A DNA stretch of 64,000 nucleotides from Taxillus chinensis (lineage: Eukaryota > Streptophyta > Magnoliopsida > Santalales > Loranthaceae): the NCBI GenBank assembly GCA_023512835.1, contig CM042087.1, positions 46,172,249-46,236,248 of the forward strand, written 5' to 3'. A program made the position numbers and the translations under genes. The notes beneath the pieces are model-generated. The model was not told the DNA's origin, made no database searches, and saw only the letters and a list, made by a program, of their open reading frames with translations. Numbering within the stretch: position 1 is the first letter of the stretch; each line of letters begins with the position of its first letter. Shown here one piece after another: positions 1 to 12,400 of this stretch.

Positions 1-31
1 TGCGCGCTCTCTCCCCCAACATTCAAATTCA

Positions 32-3000
32 ATGGACAGCAAAGCGGATCACAGTTTTCGTTGCGTGGTTTGTTGGTGAGCAAATTGCTAATAATCGTCC
101 TCCCTCTCTCTATATTCCCGCACCCGCACCCGCACCAGCACACACACACACACGTCCCGTATGAAGAATCCTACGAGTATTCAATTTATTGAAAACCTAG
201 CAATCACACTGGAAGAAGAATTTCTTTCTGTTTCTTTCGATGCCCAAATTATTTTCCCTGCCTCCATATTTATTGGCATCATCATCCTAAATATGAGTTT
301 AATATTTTGTTACAGCGATCTCATTTACAAGCCAGTTGTGCTGGGTAAGATTAATCTGTCAGCTCTTCCACCATCAATATATATATATATATCTTCACTA
401 ATGTATAATTTTTTCTCAAATTTTTAATTTGTTTTTGTTTGTGTGTAGCCTGTGGCCACATTTTATGTTTCTGGTGTGTGGGTAGGAGCATGAATTTTCG
501 AGGGGAGTCTTGTTGTCCTAAATGTAGGAATCCCTATCTTCACTTTCCAGCTATCTGTCAGATGCTCCATGTCTTGCTTATGAAGATGCACCCCAATGCC
601 TACGAAAAAAGGAAATCTCAAGTTATGGGTAAGCTTCTTACTCTGATGTGTTCAGAAATGTGTCTAATCCGTGTGGCGCACCCAAGGCTTCACTTGTTTT
701 GCATCTCGGAATAAAGTTGACCTACCTAACAATAAAGACTAAAGATACTTTCTTCCATATAGATTTTTAATGATTCTCCTATTTATGCATCAGCACTTTT
801 TGTTTTTGCCTATTGTTTTCTAGTAATGCATGTTCCTTAAAATTAGGTTAAAGAACCCAACAACTTGTGCAGAATCATGGTACATGGTAAAAGGTTAATG
901 CAGGATGTCTAAGTTTGGCCTTTTTCCTATCTTTTATTGTATTTTGCTTGTTTCAGAACAAGAGAATTACATGGGCATCTTTTCACCGCAACTTGATGCA
1001 TATGCCTCTGGATCACATGCTAATGAGGACCAAAGTTTTCATGTTAATCATTTGGGTCTGTCCGAGAAAAGAGAAACCAACTTGTGTTCAATCGCTTACG
1101 ATGCAAGGAAAGAGGAACCCATTACAAATACTTAGAATACTAGCTCTCTACATAACTCTACTAGAAAATTTGAAGTGCCAGAAGCTGTTCCTGTTAATGA
1201 GAATTTTGCTTCGTATATTCTCAATGAACCCGGAAAGCAGATCTTAGTCTCCGATGTAATGTGTGCAATATGCAACCAACTTCTGTTTCAGCCAGTAGTT
1301 TTTAATTGTGGCCATGGTGCGTTTTGTGCTCTTTAGTTTTCCATTTATAATTCTTGAAACTTTAATTAACTTGTTTTGTATTTCAGTGATTATTCTCTAT
1401 TTCATGCCAACTGATTTTTGTACCTTACTTTATGTTCAGTATTCTGTGATGCTTGTATCACCTTGCCATCAGAGGAGAAGCCTACATGTTTCACTTGTCA
1501 AACCCCAGAGCCAAGAGGGATTCCAAATGTTTGTTCGGCTGTTGATCAGTTTTTGGCGGCACAATTCCCTGAAGAATATGCACTAAGAAAAATTACTGTT
1601 CAACAACTCAAACAACCTCAAATTTTGAGTGGGTGTCCATTGTCCAACTACTGTTGCGCCCTTATTTAATAATTCTGTTGTGAATATTTATCGTATGTTA
1701 AGTATAGCATGCATTTTATTTCTTAAATATAGGATTCAAGTAATTTTCCCATAGCCTTTTTAGGTGGGTGAGTTTTGTTTTCTTTTCTTTGGGCTTATTA
1801 TGAAAGCCAGAAATGCTATAGGAATTATTGGATTATTATTATTATTATTATTATTATGAATGAGTACACACGGGAGCTTCATACATCGGGTTTGTCCTTT
1901 TTACGAATGAGTACACACAAACATTTGTCATGAATAATTTAGGGCTATTGTAATTACACATTAGGATCAAATTTAAAATTAATTTACATTATTCTTCATG
2001 AAGCAGTAAATAAATAATTGGAAGGTTTACTATGTTAAAAATTCCATAAGCTATCAAAACAACCTGCACAAAAATTGACTTTTAAAGCGATTTATGTATG
2101 AAAATAGAAAAAACAAACAGTGTAGGATGATGATATGGAGATTCAATAAAATTAATGTAAGAGTTATGAATTTGAAGAAAACAGGAGATATAAGGGTGGA
2201 GAACTGGTGCAGTAATCAAAAGGAAGATACTAGTTGACAAAAACATGCACATAGGCTATATGAGGTCTTATGACAATGAAATATATTAGTAACAAGGTTC
2301 CATAATTAAAGGATTCTAGATTATGTTTGTTTGTTTAAATTTTTTTGATGTATTAGTTGTAACTTTTACAAATTATTGATAATTAAATTATTATGGATTT
2401 GATGTAATGGGCTTTTAGGTCTTATTAAGTAGATAATTGAATTCAAGATTTTATCCCTCTCATGAAGCACCATCAAGAAGATGATTTTGTATCCAATTCA
2501 ACGTCAGTTTTTTATGATGATTTGTGTAATAACTTTTAACTTGTAGGCATTGTGCAGAAGGTTTTTTTGTTGACCTAAAGTGGGACTATGATACAATATT
2601 TCAGGACTAACTATACGTTTTTGTTTGTTTTTTTGTTGAAATGTGTACTTTTAATTTGAGAAGTTTGCATGCAGTTCCATACTAACTTTCTATAATGATC
2701 CATGTCATATTTAATTGGTTTGCTATTGACCTAAAGTGGAAATGAGAAAAAAAAAAACTTGTGGACTAACTGTGTCTTTTTTGAGTTTTCTTTGCTAAAA
2801 TTTCTATTTTTCATTCTGGTTATGTGGTGAGTTTAAGTTGATCATTGAGCCAAGCATAGACATTTTATATATCTTAACTGGTCAAACTCATGCTAAAAAT
2901 TTTGTGCATTGTTAGTATCCTATTCTAATGTTTCTTGACTTACATTTATTATTTTATTATTGCTATTTTATGTTTTCAGGTTCAATGAATGCCTGTCATC

Positions 3001-4203
3001 AAAGCCTACTCGAGTCTTCTTTTCCTGCTGAAAAGAATTTGTCATGGTGTAAACAGGACTTGTTTATTCATAAATATGTTGGTTGTGATTCTTGTGGGGT
3101 AACATTTCTAGGACTTTCATTTATATTGCTAGGCATTATTAACACACACAAATGTGTGTATACATATGTATATAGTTTGTGCGGCATGACCTAATGACAC
3201 ATCAAAGTCAGATTATTTTATTTTGAAAATGCACGATTTTAGCCTGTATATCCATACAACTATTCATCTTACTATTGCTTTCTTGGTTGACCTCTACCGT
3301 ACCTCATCATTCCATCAGCTCTGTTAACTTATCTGGCATCCGTTATCCTTTAGATTCCCAAAATACATTCTCTACCTTATTTATTCTACAGATAATCTTC
3401 TCACCCATATGACCCAGACATCATCGATGTCTTTCAAATTCTCTATTATTAACTTATCTCTAAAGGCTACTTAATGCCCCCACTATGAGATTTTAACAGT
3501 AATACAACATTCTTTCACTTGACTATTCCTCTTGCTCCGTCCTAAAGTGAGTTTCTACAATTAGAAATTATTGTGTATGACTTAGCTGCAGTCCTAAGGA
3601 CTTATCTGCTCGCTTATTGCCCAAGGAACCTAACTAGAATTTAGTCCAGTCCCAAAAATAATTGACTGGGTTACTTTCTTCTTGGATCATAAACCTGCGT
3701 TATTGGGCCACTTCAGCACCACGTGGAAGTCCAAAGTTATCTTTGTAGGGATTCTAATCATAGGAGCAAGCAAAGTTTAGTCATTATCAACTCCCAAGGC
3801 CATATTCCTTATACAAATTCTTCTTTGCCCCAAAAAAAATTGATAATTGGTCAGGACCAGCTTGTTGGGACGTTTGAAAATTGCAGGACATACCCTAGTA
3901 CTTTAAATTATCCATTAACTTTCAGTGTTTTCTATCAATTTTCAAGTGGAATATGTGTGTGTATATTTCTATTAATATATGATTTAGTTTGGTCTTTCAT
4001 ATTTGGAGATGTGTCTCATTATTGGGGACAGATTTCGCGGCAGAGATTGTGTGGAGAAAATAGGTTTTGACCTTTGTGGAGATTGCTATTGCACTCCCTC
4101 AACGCAATCGGGTCGATTTAACCAGCAGCATACACCCGAACACAGGTTTGAGAAAGTGACCTCTATTACACCGAGGCTGGTGCTTCAGACACACGGGAAA
4201 TGA
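32..4203 (+). CDS. PRT1: PRT1-like N-degron E3 ubiquitin ligase, coding frame disrupted
   Basis: PRT1 is a plant N-recognin that ubiquitinates proteins bearing bulky aromatic N-termini. Seven exons can be joined with GT-AG junctions in phase: 32-75, 316-344, 449-628, 957-1316, 1440-1628, 2980-3098, 4009-4203. Exons 1-3 give a first RING (CVVC, then ACGHILCFWCV, then CCPKC). Exons 4-5 give a second RING (VMCAICNQLLFQPV, NCGH, FCDACITLP, CFTC). Exons 6-7 give a ZZ-type zinc finger (GCDSCG, IIGDRFRGRDC, LCGDCY) followed by QQHTPEH. The domain order and the ~370-residue length fit PRT1. Exon 4 has an in-frame TAG at 1133-1135 between the two RINGs, and coding-like sequence resumes in the same frame. 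After 4190 a second frame, running to 4318, looks more protein-like than the TGA at 4201, suggesting a one-base indel. It may be a pseudogene, a null allele or a sequence error. Family assignment is firm; function is doubtful. Confidence 0.82.
3099..4008 (+). other. PRT1 intron 6, unclassified low-complexity DNA
   Basis: This 910-bp intron separates the two halves of the ZZ finger. It contains CT-rich sequence unlike the neighbouring AT-rich introns (about 3240-3720), which could be an old insertion. No terminal repeats or coding similarity were recognised. Confidence 0.4.
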
Positions 4204-7200
4204 TGTTGCTGCTTTCATTCCTGCCACTGATACTGCGGGACAGGAGAACGAGTGTGATCCATGTCTAATGTTGCCAGAGGATAGAGAGAATGGTTCCAGT
4301 CTGTTGGTACCAATATAGATTTAGAAAGGATATTTTTCTTTCTTCACTTAGGCATTAAATAGACTTTCTATGTTTTTTAAATAGGCATTTAAGTATGGAT
4401 ATTTTTCGTTTAAATATGGATTTTTAAATAGGCATTTCAATATGGATTTTTTTTTTCACCTCGCCACTGGAGAATTAAGAAGTGTTGGAGTAGAAAACAA
4501 TATTTTATAACAACATTCCAACCTACGCTTACGCATATAATCCTTACACTTCATTTATTGCCTTGATCCCACAAATTTAGTATCCCATGTTCTCACGTAA
4601 ATGCATGTACATCAGTAAGCACCTTCACATAATAGATTAATAGTGAGCAAATAAGGATCACATCACTCAGCTTGTAATAAATACTTTTGTCACTTGCATC
4701 GTACCACTCCAATAATGCACAGCTTGTCGATATGTACTTCGGCGCAAAGCTTGTCCATGTTATTACATTTGGCGCTTTTGAACCAACTTATGCAATCTAA
4801 TGATTCTAACATCTTCGACCAAGCCAGTTATGTGTAGGCCTTCAAATATATATAGATATATATTTTTATATTAAATTAAATTTATTTATTTTTAACACCT
4901 TCATCTTTGCTGATACTGTCTAAGGTGATTCAAGCAACTCTACCGTTGATGCCAACTCTGTAGGCGATCGAAGTAATATGCAATGAACAATATGAGTTTA
5001 ATCATTGGTACCTCATGTGGGATTTGGTGCCCGTAAAGGCTAGCCTTACCTTTTGAATCTGATGTATAAATGACTCATCTGGGTCATCATAAAAATTATT
5101 AGGCAACTAAGAACATTCACGGTTTAGTTAATATTTGATTAGTTTATTCAAAAAAATATATTTTATCTATTTTCGTTACATATATTTTTAAAACACACAG
5201 ATTTAATTATATTTTTAAATTTTATATTTATTTAAATATTATTTTATTATTTGAATATTAATATGATCTCACTCATTTAAAACATAAGCATTCAACGTTT
5301 TTTTTTTTAACATTTTTATTTATCAAGTGATATAGTAAATAATTAAATTTAACTAGTACTATTCACATTCAGCAATTTATGAAGGGTTTTGTTGAGCTAG
5401 ATGGAAGATTTTTTTTTGTATTTGATTTAACAATTTGGCCAAAAGGTTCAATTGCCGAGGCAGCAAATGTGAATGCCCTAACTCAACAAAGAACTTTTCC
5501 GGGTTATGGTTTTTATTTAGATATATAAGTGATCTCCAATAATAATATGTATTTTATTTTCATATGTAAAGAACTCTTTATTTGTGAAAGAATTTTTTTT
5601 GTTTCTAACTCCAACAACACTCTTCATTTTAACTTTATTTTTATTAAAATAATAAATTTTATTATATTTCTAATATAATAAACTTTCATTTGGAGAGAGA
5701 AGAGAAAAGAAAAAAGATAAAAAATAATAAAATAGTATGTAAAAAATAAATATTGACTCTTCAAAAATAAAGAGTAACTATAGCCTTTTGTACATGTAAA
5801 GAGTCAAATGAAAAGTTTGTTAAAGCTTGTTTTTGGCATTTAGCTCTCTAATGTTTTCAAATAGAGTCCCTTGAAGTTGCTCTAAACATACATCAAAATA
5901 TCAAAATTATATTATTTTTTAAATTCGACTCAAATCAAAGCAAATATAGATTATTGTAACCTGATCAAGAACATTGATCAACTATTTTTTGAATTAGGAA
6001 AAAGACTAACCTTTTCATTTCCAAACAAATATGAATAATCCAATTTGTCCACAAAAACAAATTATTAACAAACTGCTTCTTGAGATCCTCGAGAAAAATG
6101 TTTTTTGTTGTGATCTAATCAAACATAGTACCCCTAAATGTTTTCAAGAATAACATGCCTCATAATCATTAAATTGATATAGTTCGATCGACTTCCTTTA
6201 AGTCATGTTGGATTAATGTCACTCAAAGCATAATGATATCTCATTCTGGCACAAAGATAGGGAAACATTTTTTCGAAAAACTTAAATATTTAAATGAATA
6301 ATTATGTTATTTAATATTATTTAAATAGGAATATAATAAAATAATTTTTTTTTAACAAATTTTATATTCTATCATAAATAACTGATTTATGAATTAATAT
6401 TAACTCGTATTTATAATTTATATATTTTAACTTATAATCTTTTGAGTTTCAAATACTTTCATGTCCTATAGATATAATAGTCACAAATCCGGCCCTAATG
6501 GGAACATGGGTTAATCTTGTTTTATCTTATAATAGTCCGGTCTCGTTCTGTCACAAAGATAGGAAAACCTTTTTACAGGATGAGATTATAGCATCCTTTA
6601 ATATCGTTACAGTAACTATTATTAATTAATAATGATGGGTTGGGTTTTGACTAATGAAGTTCAGTCAATTTCGGGATGAGTTGGGTGTTCCATCATTGTC
6701 TCCCTGTGTCAACAAATCGGAGGCCGGATCGAGTCTTTCCACCATAGTCCACGTGTGCACCACACTGTTAATGAACCGAATGCTGACCCGAACTCCCATG
6801 GTCGTAGAAATCTTTAAGATTGTTTTTATATCTATACTTTGGCATTGGAATAATTTTTTTGAAAATGTAAAAAAATGTTTTAATAAATACTATTAAACGT
6901 AATAATTAATAAAAAATCACGTAAATATATTTTTCCTCTTAATTTTTTAGATGTTTTAAAAAAAATTACCTTTAGTGTTCATAATCTTTCTTTTAATTAA
7001 TATTGCATTATTGCGCTAGATTTGTTTTTAAATATTATTTAATTATTTTTAATATATTTACTCTCATTAATATGGTGATATCCTTTAATATAAATTGTTG
7101 GATCTATATTCAGTAGATTTGACTTAAATTTTATTTAATTATAACTCAGTTACAATAAATTCACGATAACACAACTATAGTTAAATAAAACGTGTAATAT

Positions 7201-7809
7201 GAATCATTAAATATAAAGCTAATGACTTGAATTTAAGAATCTCACAATAATAATGAAACAACATGCTCTCATTTTATCGAAATCTTATATATATATATAT
7301 ATATAGAAGTAAAAGTTAAGTTTATATTTATCATATTATTATTATATATCTTAAAATATAATAGCTATAATTATAAATTATTTAATAAACCCTACTTAAA
7401 ATTACATGACATTAGTAATAATAAATTAATAAAAATAAATATATTGTTTATATTCTATAATTTATCATTATCTAAATTATGATAAATGGTAGTGATAGCC
7501 AAAAGATTGTCATTTATGGTATTTTTAATAGACACAATTAATTGTATACTATATCAAATTCATTAAAAAGTTGCTCGATACAGATATTTTTTTATTAATT
7601 TATAGTTATACTTACACTACTTTAAAACATGCATACCTTAGAGCATTAGTAGCTGACTTAATAAACTTTAGATATTATTTAGCTAAGGAATTGAGTTTTA
7701 CATATTATATTTAGTCCTATTATAAACCATAACCAAAATCTCCAATAATCCTTTAAATTTGTCTTTATGTTTATCCCTAAATTACAAATTTCTATTTTAT
7801 AAGAACAAT
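4204..7809. other. AT-rich intergenic spacer
   Basis: No gene was recognised between PRT1 and the foldback element. The stretch is AT-rich, with homopolymer and TA/TAT microsatellite runs (for example 4850-4862 and 7287-7306). The segment about 5529-5885 starts with a run like GATCTCCAATAA and ends with GAAGTTGCTCTAAAC, resembling small non-autonomous elements, but no target duplication was identified. Short open frames here, such as 6654-6896, lack any recognisable domain. Confidence 0.5.
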
Positions 7810-7811
7810 TA

Positions 7812-8800
7812 GAAATGACAATGGGGGTGAGGTGGGGTGGGTTTTAGGTTGCACTGGATTCATCCTCGGTAAGGAAACATGTCCAGTGCTTTGGTGGGGA
7901 TTAAATTTTTTGCCTCATCCCCGCCCCGTTCTAGTGCGGCCCACCCTGGCTCGCACAAGGTGCCAGCCCAACCCAGCCTCGCTTTGCCCTCGCCAACCCG
8001 CCTCTCTCCTATCAGTGCAACTTTTTAACCATTAGGCTAAGTCTATTTTATTTTTATAATTACATAAATAATATATATATGTATTATATAACATATAAAT
8101 AATAACATTATTATTATTATTAAATAGTGCATGATTTATTTAAAAAATAAAATAATTATAAAGTATATATATATTTGTATTATAATAAAAAGTAAATGTA
8201 CTACTATTATTTTGATATAAAATATAAAATAATTAGATTCAAATTTAATTTTAAATTTATTAAAAATTAAATAAATCAACTTATTAATAAATTCAAAACT
8301 AAGTTTAAATCTGATTAATTTATATTTTATATTAAAATAGTATTAGTACATTTACTTTTTATTATAATACAAATATATATATATATATACTTTGTAATTA
8401 CTTTTATATTTAAAATAAAGCATGCACTCTTTATTATTATTATTATTATTTATAAGTTATATCATAAGTATATATATTATTTATATGAGCATAAGAAACA
8501 AAACAAACTTAGCGTAATAGTTAAACAACCATACTAGTAAGAAAGAGGTCATGGGTTTAAACAATTTTAACAACAATTATTTTGCAAGGATTTATTTCTA
8601 GGCGTGCAAGTAGGCTAAGCGAGGCGGGGTGGGCTGTGCAATGTTCACGGGTTGGGTGGGCTGGGCCGTAGAATCTGCAAGGTTCGTGAGTTAGGCTGAG
8701 CTGGGTCATAACTAGAGTGGGGTTAGTCAGAATATAAATAGGGCAGGGACGAGAATTTATCTTGGGACGCAGGGATAGTCCTTGTCATACCCAGTGAGAA
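7812..8800. mobile_element. Foldback-type element: long inverted repeat with GC-rich outer arms
   Basis: The segment is an imperfect palindrome centred near 8275. Inner AT-rich arms pair: 8161-8250 (AAAAAGTAAATGTACTACTA) with about 8300-8400 (AGTATTAGTACATTTACTTT). Further out, AATAGTGCATGATTTATT near 8125 mirrors AAATAAAGCATGCACTCTTT near 8415, and TTAACCATTAGGCTAAGT near 8024 mirrors the complement of ACTTAGCGTAATAGTTAA near 8508. The GC-rich ends (GGGGTGAGGTGGGGTGGG at 7824 and GAGGCGGGGTGGGCTGTG near 8620) are similar on opposite strands. No transposase is encoded, so it would be non-autonomous. The exact boundaries and target duplication were not established. Confidence 0.6.
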
Positions 8801-9370
8801 AAAAATATTTGTCCCGTTTCCGTTCTGAAAATTTCAAAAAAACTTATCCCGTAAATAGTAAGTAGAGTTTTTTTTTGATGTCATTGAATTTGGCATGAAA
8901 AATATATCACTTTTAAAATTTAATAAATTTCAATTTAATTATAAAAAATATTATTTTCTCATCCCATTCAAACAAATCATTTTCTTCTACTATTTGTCTA
9001 TATAAAATTCTTTCACCCTTTTTTTATTAAGATTCTATTTGATAAGGAGTTTTTAAATTAAAAAAACGTATTTCATATGATAATTTAATATGATTAAAAT
9101 TTTATTTTTATTTTCGGAATACATGAAGTTGGTAAGCTATTTTTTCTAATGATTTCCAAATAAACTTCCTTAATTTACAAATATAACCCCAAGCACATTT
9201 TTAGAATAAATCACTAATTAATTTGATTAAACATAAAAAAAACTCTTGTTTTTACCCACCTCTATCACTCATTGGCAGGTGCATTGCCCGTGACCGGCGG
9301 CTGGCAGGTGGCTTGACGAGAGCTGCGCTGAAATGAAAGAGTGGGGTAGGTGAGCCCGGGGCTACAGGGG

Positions 9371-9371
<1 letters not shown>

Positions 9372-9409
<38 letters not shown>
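9372..9409. repeat. (CT)n microsatellite upstream of RAD52-2
   Basis: A pure CT run of 38 bp ends about 70 bp before the RAD52-2 start codon, so it lies in the likely 5' leader or core promoter. CT/GA runs at plant gene starts are known binding sites for BBR/BPC factors; a role here is inference. Confidence 0.85.
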
Positions 9410-9412
<3 letters not shown>

Positions 9413-9480
9413 CATATACCAAGCAAAACATCCAAACAAAGAGCAACAAAGCGATCGACAAAGCGCGCTACTGATTAAGT

Positions 9481-12400
9481 ATGGTGGCTCTACCTCTGTT
9501 GTGCAGCTCTAGTAGCCTCCACCTCTCCCTCACCCTCCCGAGAACACCGTCGACGGCCAGCACCAAATGCACCGGCGGTGTCGGATGGCGGATCGCGGTG
9601 CTAAACTCTGGGCCTGGGTCCGGTGGACCTGGGTCTTCCTCGAGCGGCGGCGGTGTTGGTGGCGGGAGTGGGATGAAGAAAGGGTTGGTACCTAATTCCA
9701 ACTACCTGGTCCCGCTCGACAAGTCCACATCGTCATCCTACTCCTCCTGCATCACTCGCCCCCTCGCCGAGATCCTCCGCGACCTCAACAAGAGGGTCCC
9801 CGATAACATCATCACCAAACCCCCTCCGCCTCCTCCTTCTTCTTCTCCTGCGGCTTCTGCTGCTGATCAATCCTCGTCCTCATCTTCCTCGCCTCTCATC
9901 CCTTGGTATAATACACCTTTCTTTTTTCTTTTCCGATGAGACTTTCAATCTTTGTGTGTGTGGGTTTGTTGAGTTTCTTGTCTCTCATGTTTTTTTTTTT
10001 AAATAATGATAATTTTATTGTTTGTTTTTCAAGGTACCACGCTAATCGAATGCTGAGTTTCTACGCTCCTGGTCAGTTAGATTCTTCTCTCGTGAATCGT
10101 CATCATTTACTTTCAACATTTTGAGTGGGAGTGGGGTTGATTGATGCGCTCTAGAACTAGAATTAGTCATGCTTGCTTCTATCTCCTTTTGTTGATGTGA
10201 ATCCTATATTTACATGACAATGTTTTGTTTTTAAGTCCGTGCTCGTACTTTGTGTTTTAAACACATGACAGGGTCTGAAATAAATGGTAATTTTGTATTT
10301 TGTTCTGGCGAGTTATGGTTGATTAATTACGCCCCACTCTCATCGAAATTTTAATCTGCGGCTCTGCATTTCTCATTTCTCTGTGTACATGTTGTCGCGT
10401 GTGTTCTTCTTTGGTAGGTTGGTGCGGAGAAATTCGCGATGTCATATTCTCCGACAATGGAAGCGTGACTGTGGTATATCGTCTCACTGTACGCGGGTCT
10501 GATGGAGAGGTATGTCGCTATGCCCCCCTTGCCCCGTTCAGTTTAACGTACCTGCACAGGCTGTAGGCCAAATGAAGATTACCCAAAGTCTTATACATGT
10601 ACTAGTTATCTGTTGGGTCATCTTCATTTTTTGTAATCCACGTTTCCTTCAGGCCCTAAACAGAGAATGTGGAACTTTTGTGAGAGTGAATGGTGGTCTC
10701 CTGGGGGGGAGAGGAGGACTAGGCAACATGCTCCAAATTGGTTTAATTTTAGTCCAAATTAGATAATCAAACCATAAACGAGACAGAATGCTCTTGGTAT
10801 TGAGGCAATGAATAGAGTACAAGCAGCCTGGTTTGGTGTCTATTTCACCTTCTCAAGGCTTTTTGCTGAGATTTTCACTCTTCATTCTTTCTTTGAAGGA
10901 ATGCCTCTGGATGTTGCCGTAGGGTGTAATGTTTGGATGGAATCTTTGATATCCAGGGCCTGTCGGGGGTTTTAATAAAGGCTCTTTTTATGATTTAAAA
11001 AAATCCTCTGGAGGAAAATATTATGCCAAGTATAGGCCTCATCAGTTGTTTATCCTGCATAGTCGCTGGACACTGGAGGTCATAGGCAAATCCTTCCTAG
11101 CTAGTTCCCGGGGTCCTAGCTTAACCCTTCTCATTCACTTCTGATGGACAACAACCTAACCCTTTAATAACTGAACAAAGATCATGTTTGCTTGCTATAT
11201 GATGCAAAGCCATCTCACAAAAGAAAAAAAAATCCTTCACAATGTATACTGACCTCTGTAATCCTTGCAATTTGAGTCACTGGTCTTCTAGCCCAATGAT
11301 TGTGCTGGAAGCATTTTAGCTTTTTGATCCGACAGTATCCTTCAGTTTTCTTTCAAGCGATAGCTGTTAGCATCCAACAGTTTAGCTTTACTTCCAAGTT
11401 CCAAGTGATTTGTAGAAATTAAGATAGTACTTAGGATTTTGTTTGTTGGAGGGTCTCCCTTTATATTAATTCCCATCTTTGATTGTAAGCTGTGAGGAAA
11501 AGGTTGGTTCAGAGGCTATTTAAGGATTGAAGTGTGATGAAAGTGCTTAAAAAAGGATCAGATTAAATTGTTAGGCCATATGGGAATATTTTGGAATAAG
11601 TCTGGTGGTCTTGGGTCACAGTCTCAAGAATGCAACTTTCAGAGTCTAAATTTTAGAGACAAAAATTGTGGACAATGGATTTTGCATAACTTGTGGTTTG
11701 CTTGGTATGTCGAATTCAAGTAGGATTCGGTGTCCAATTTCAAAAATCATGGGTCTCACACTAATAAAAAGTCATTTAATTTGCGAATTGTGTTTTGAAA
11801 AAGGTGAGTTTTGTAGCTGTTTTGAAGAATTATTTTTAATTATTTTTTGTTTTAAAATTTAAATTCAATTTTGATGGGAGACTCAAATAATTTTTTATTT
11901 TTTTCTATTTTATTATCTGGGATCATCATATATATTTTTTATTTTTATGGTACTCAGTTTAAAAAAAAAAAATTAAAAACACGTTCTCTCTTCAGCCAAA
12001 TAGAAAATATTTTCAAATGCATAATTCAAAATGAGCTTCAATAAAAGAATCAGGATAAAAAATAAAATATTAAAATCAAAACACGTATCAAATGGTCCAT
12101 TGGCAACTGAAACATTTCAAGGCCATTTAAAAGTATTAATTTGATAAGGAAATACTTTGGTAAACTTTGTGACTTTGTCAAGGAAAATTATGTTGACTTG
12201 TGGACTGTGATAGAACTTGTTAAAGCTAAGAACAAGAAGGATAGAATGATTCCATTTATTCAATGACCAAGAAACATGACGCATTTTCATAATATTGATT
12301 ACAATGGAGCTTCTTTCAGGGTCATACTAATAAGTTGTTCACAACATTTTATGAAAAGATTTACAAAGTCATCAATAGTTGCTGGTACCTTTTACTTTTT

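Noticed and set aside
4003..4008. Taking TTG at 4003 as a start for the ZZ-finger frame.
   Set aside because: The frame joins exon 6 by a GGAG acceptor at 4008 and continues the ZZ finger, so it is an internal exon.
9468..9701. Minus-strand Pro-rich ORF of 77 codons opposite RAD52-2 exon 1.
   Set aside because: It is the antisense of the Gly/Ser-rich transit region and has no independent support.
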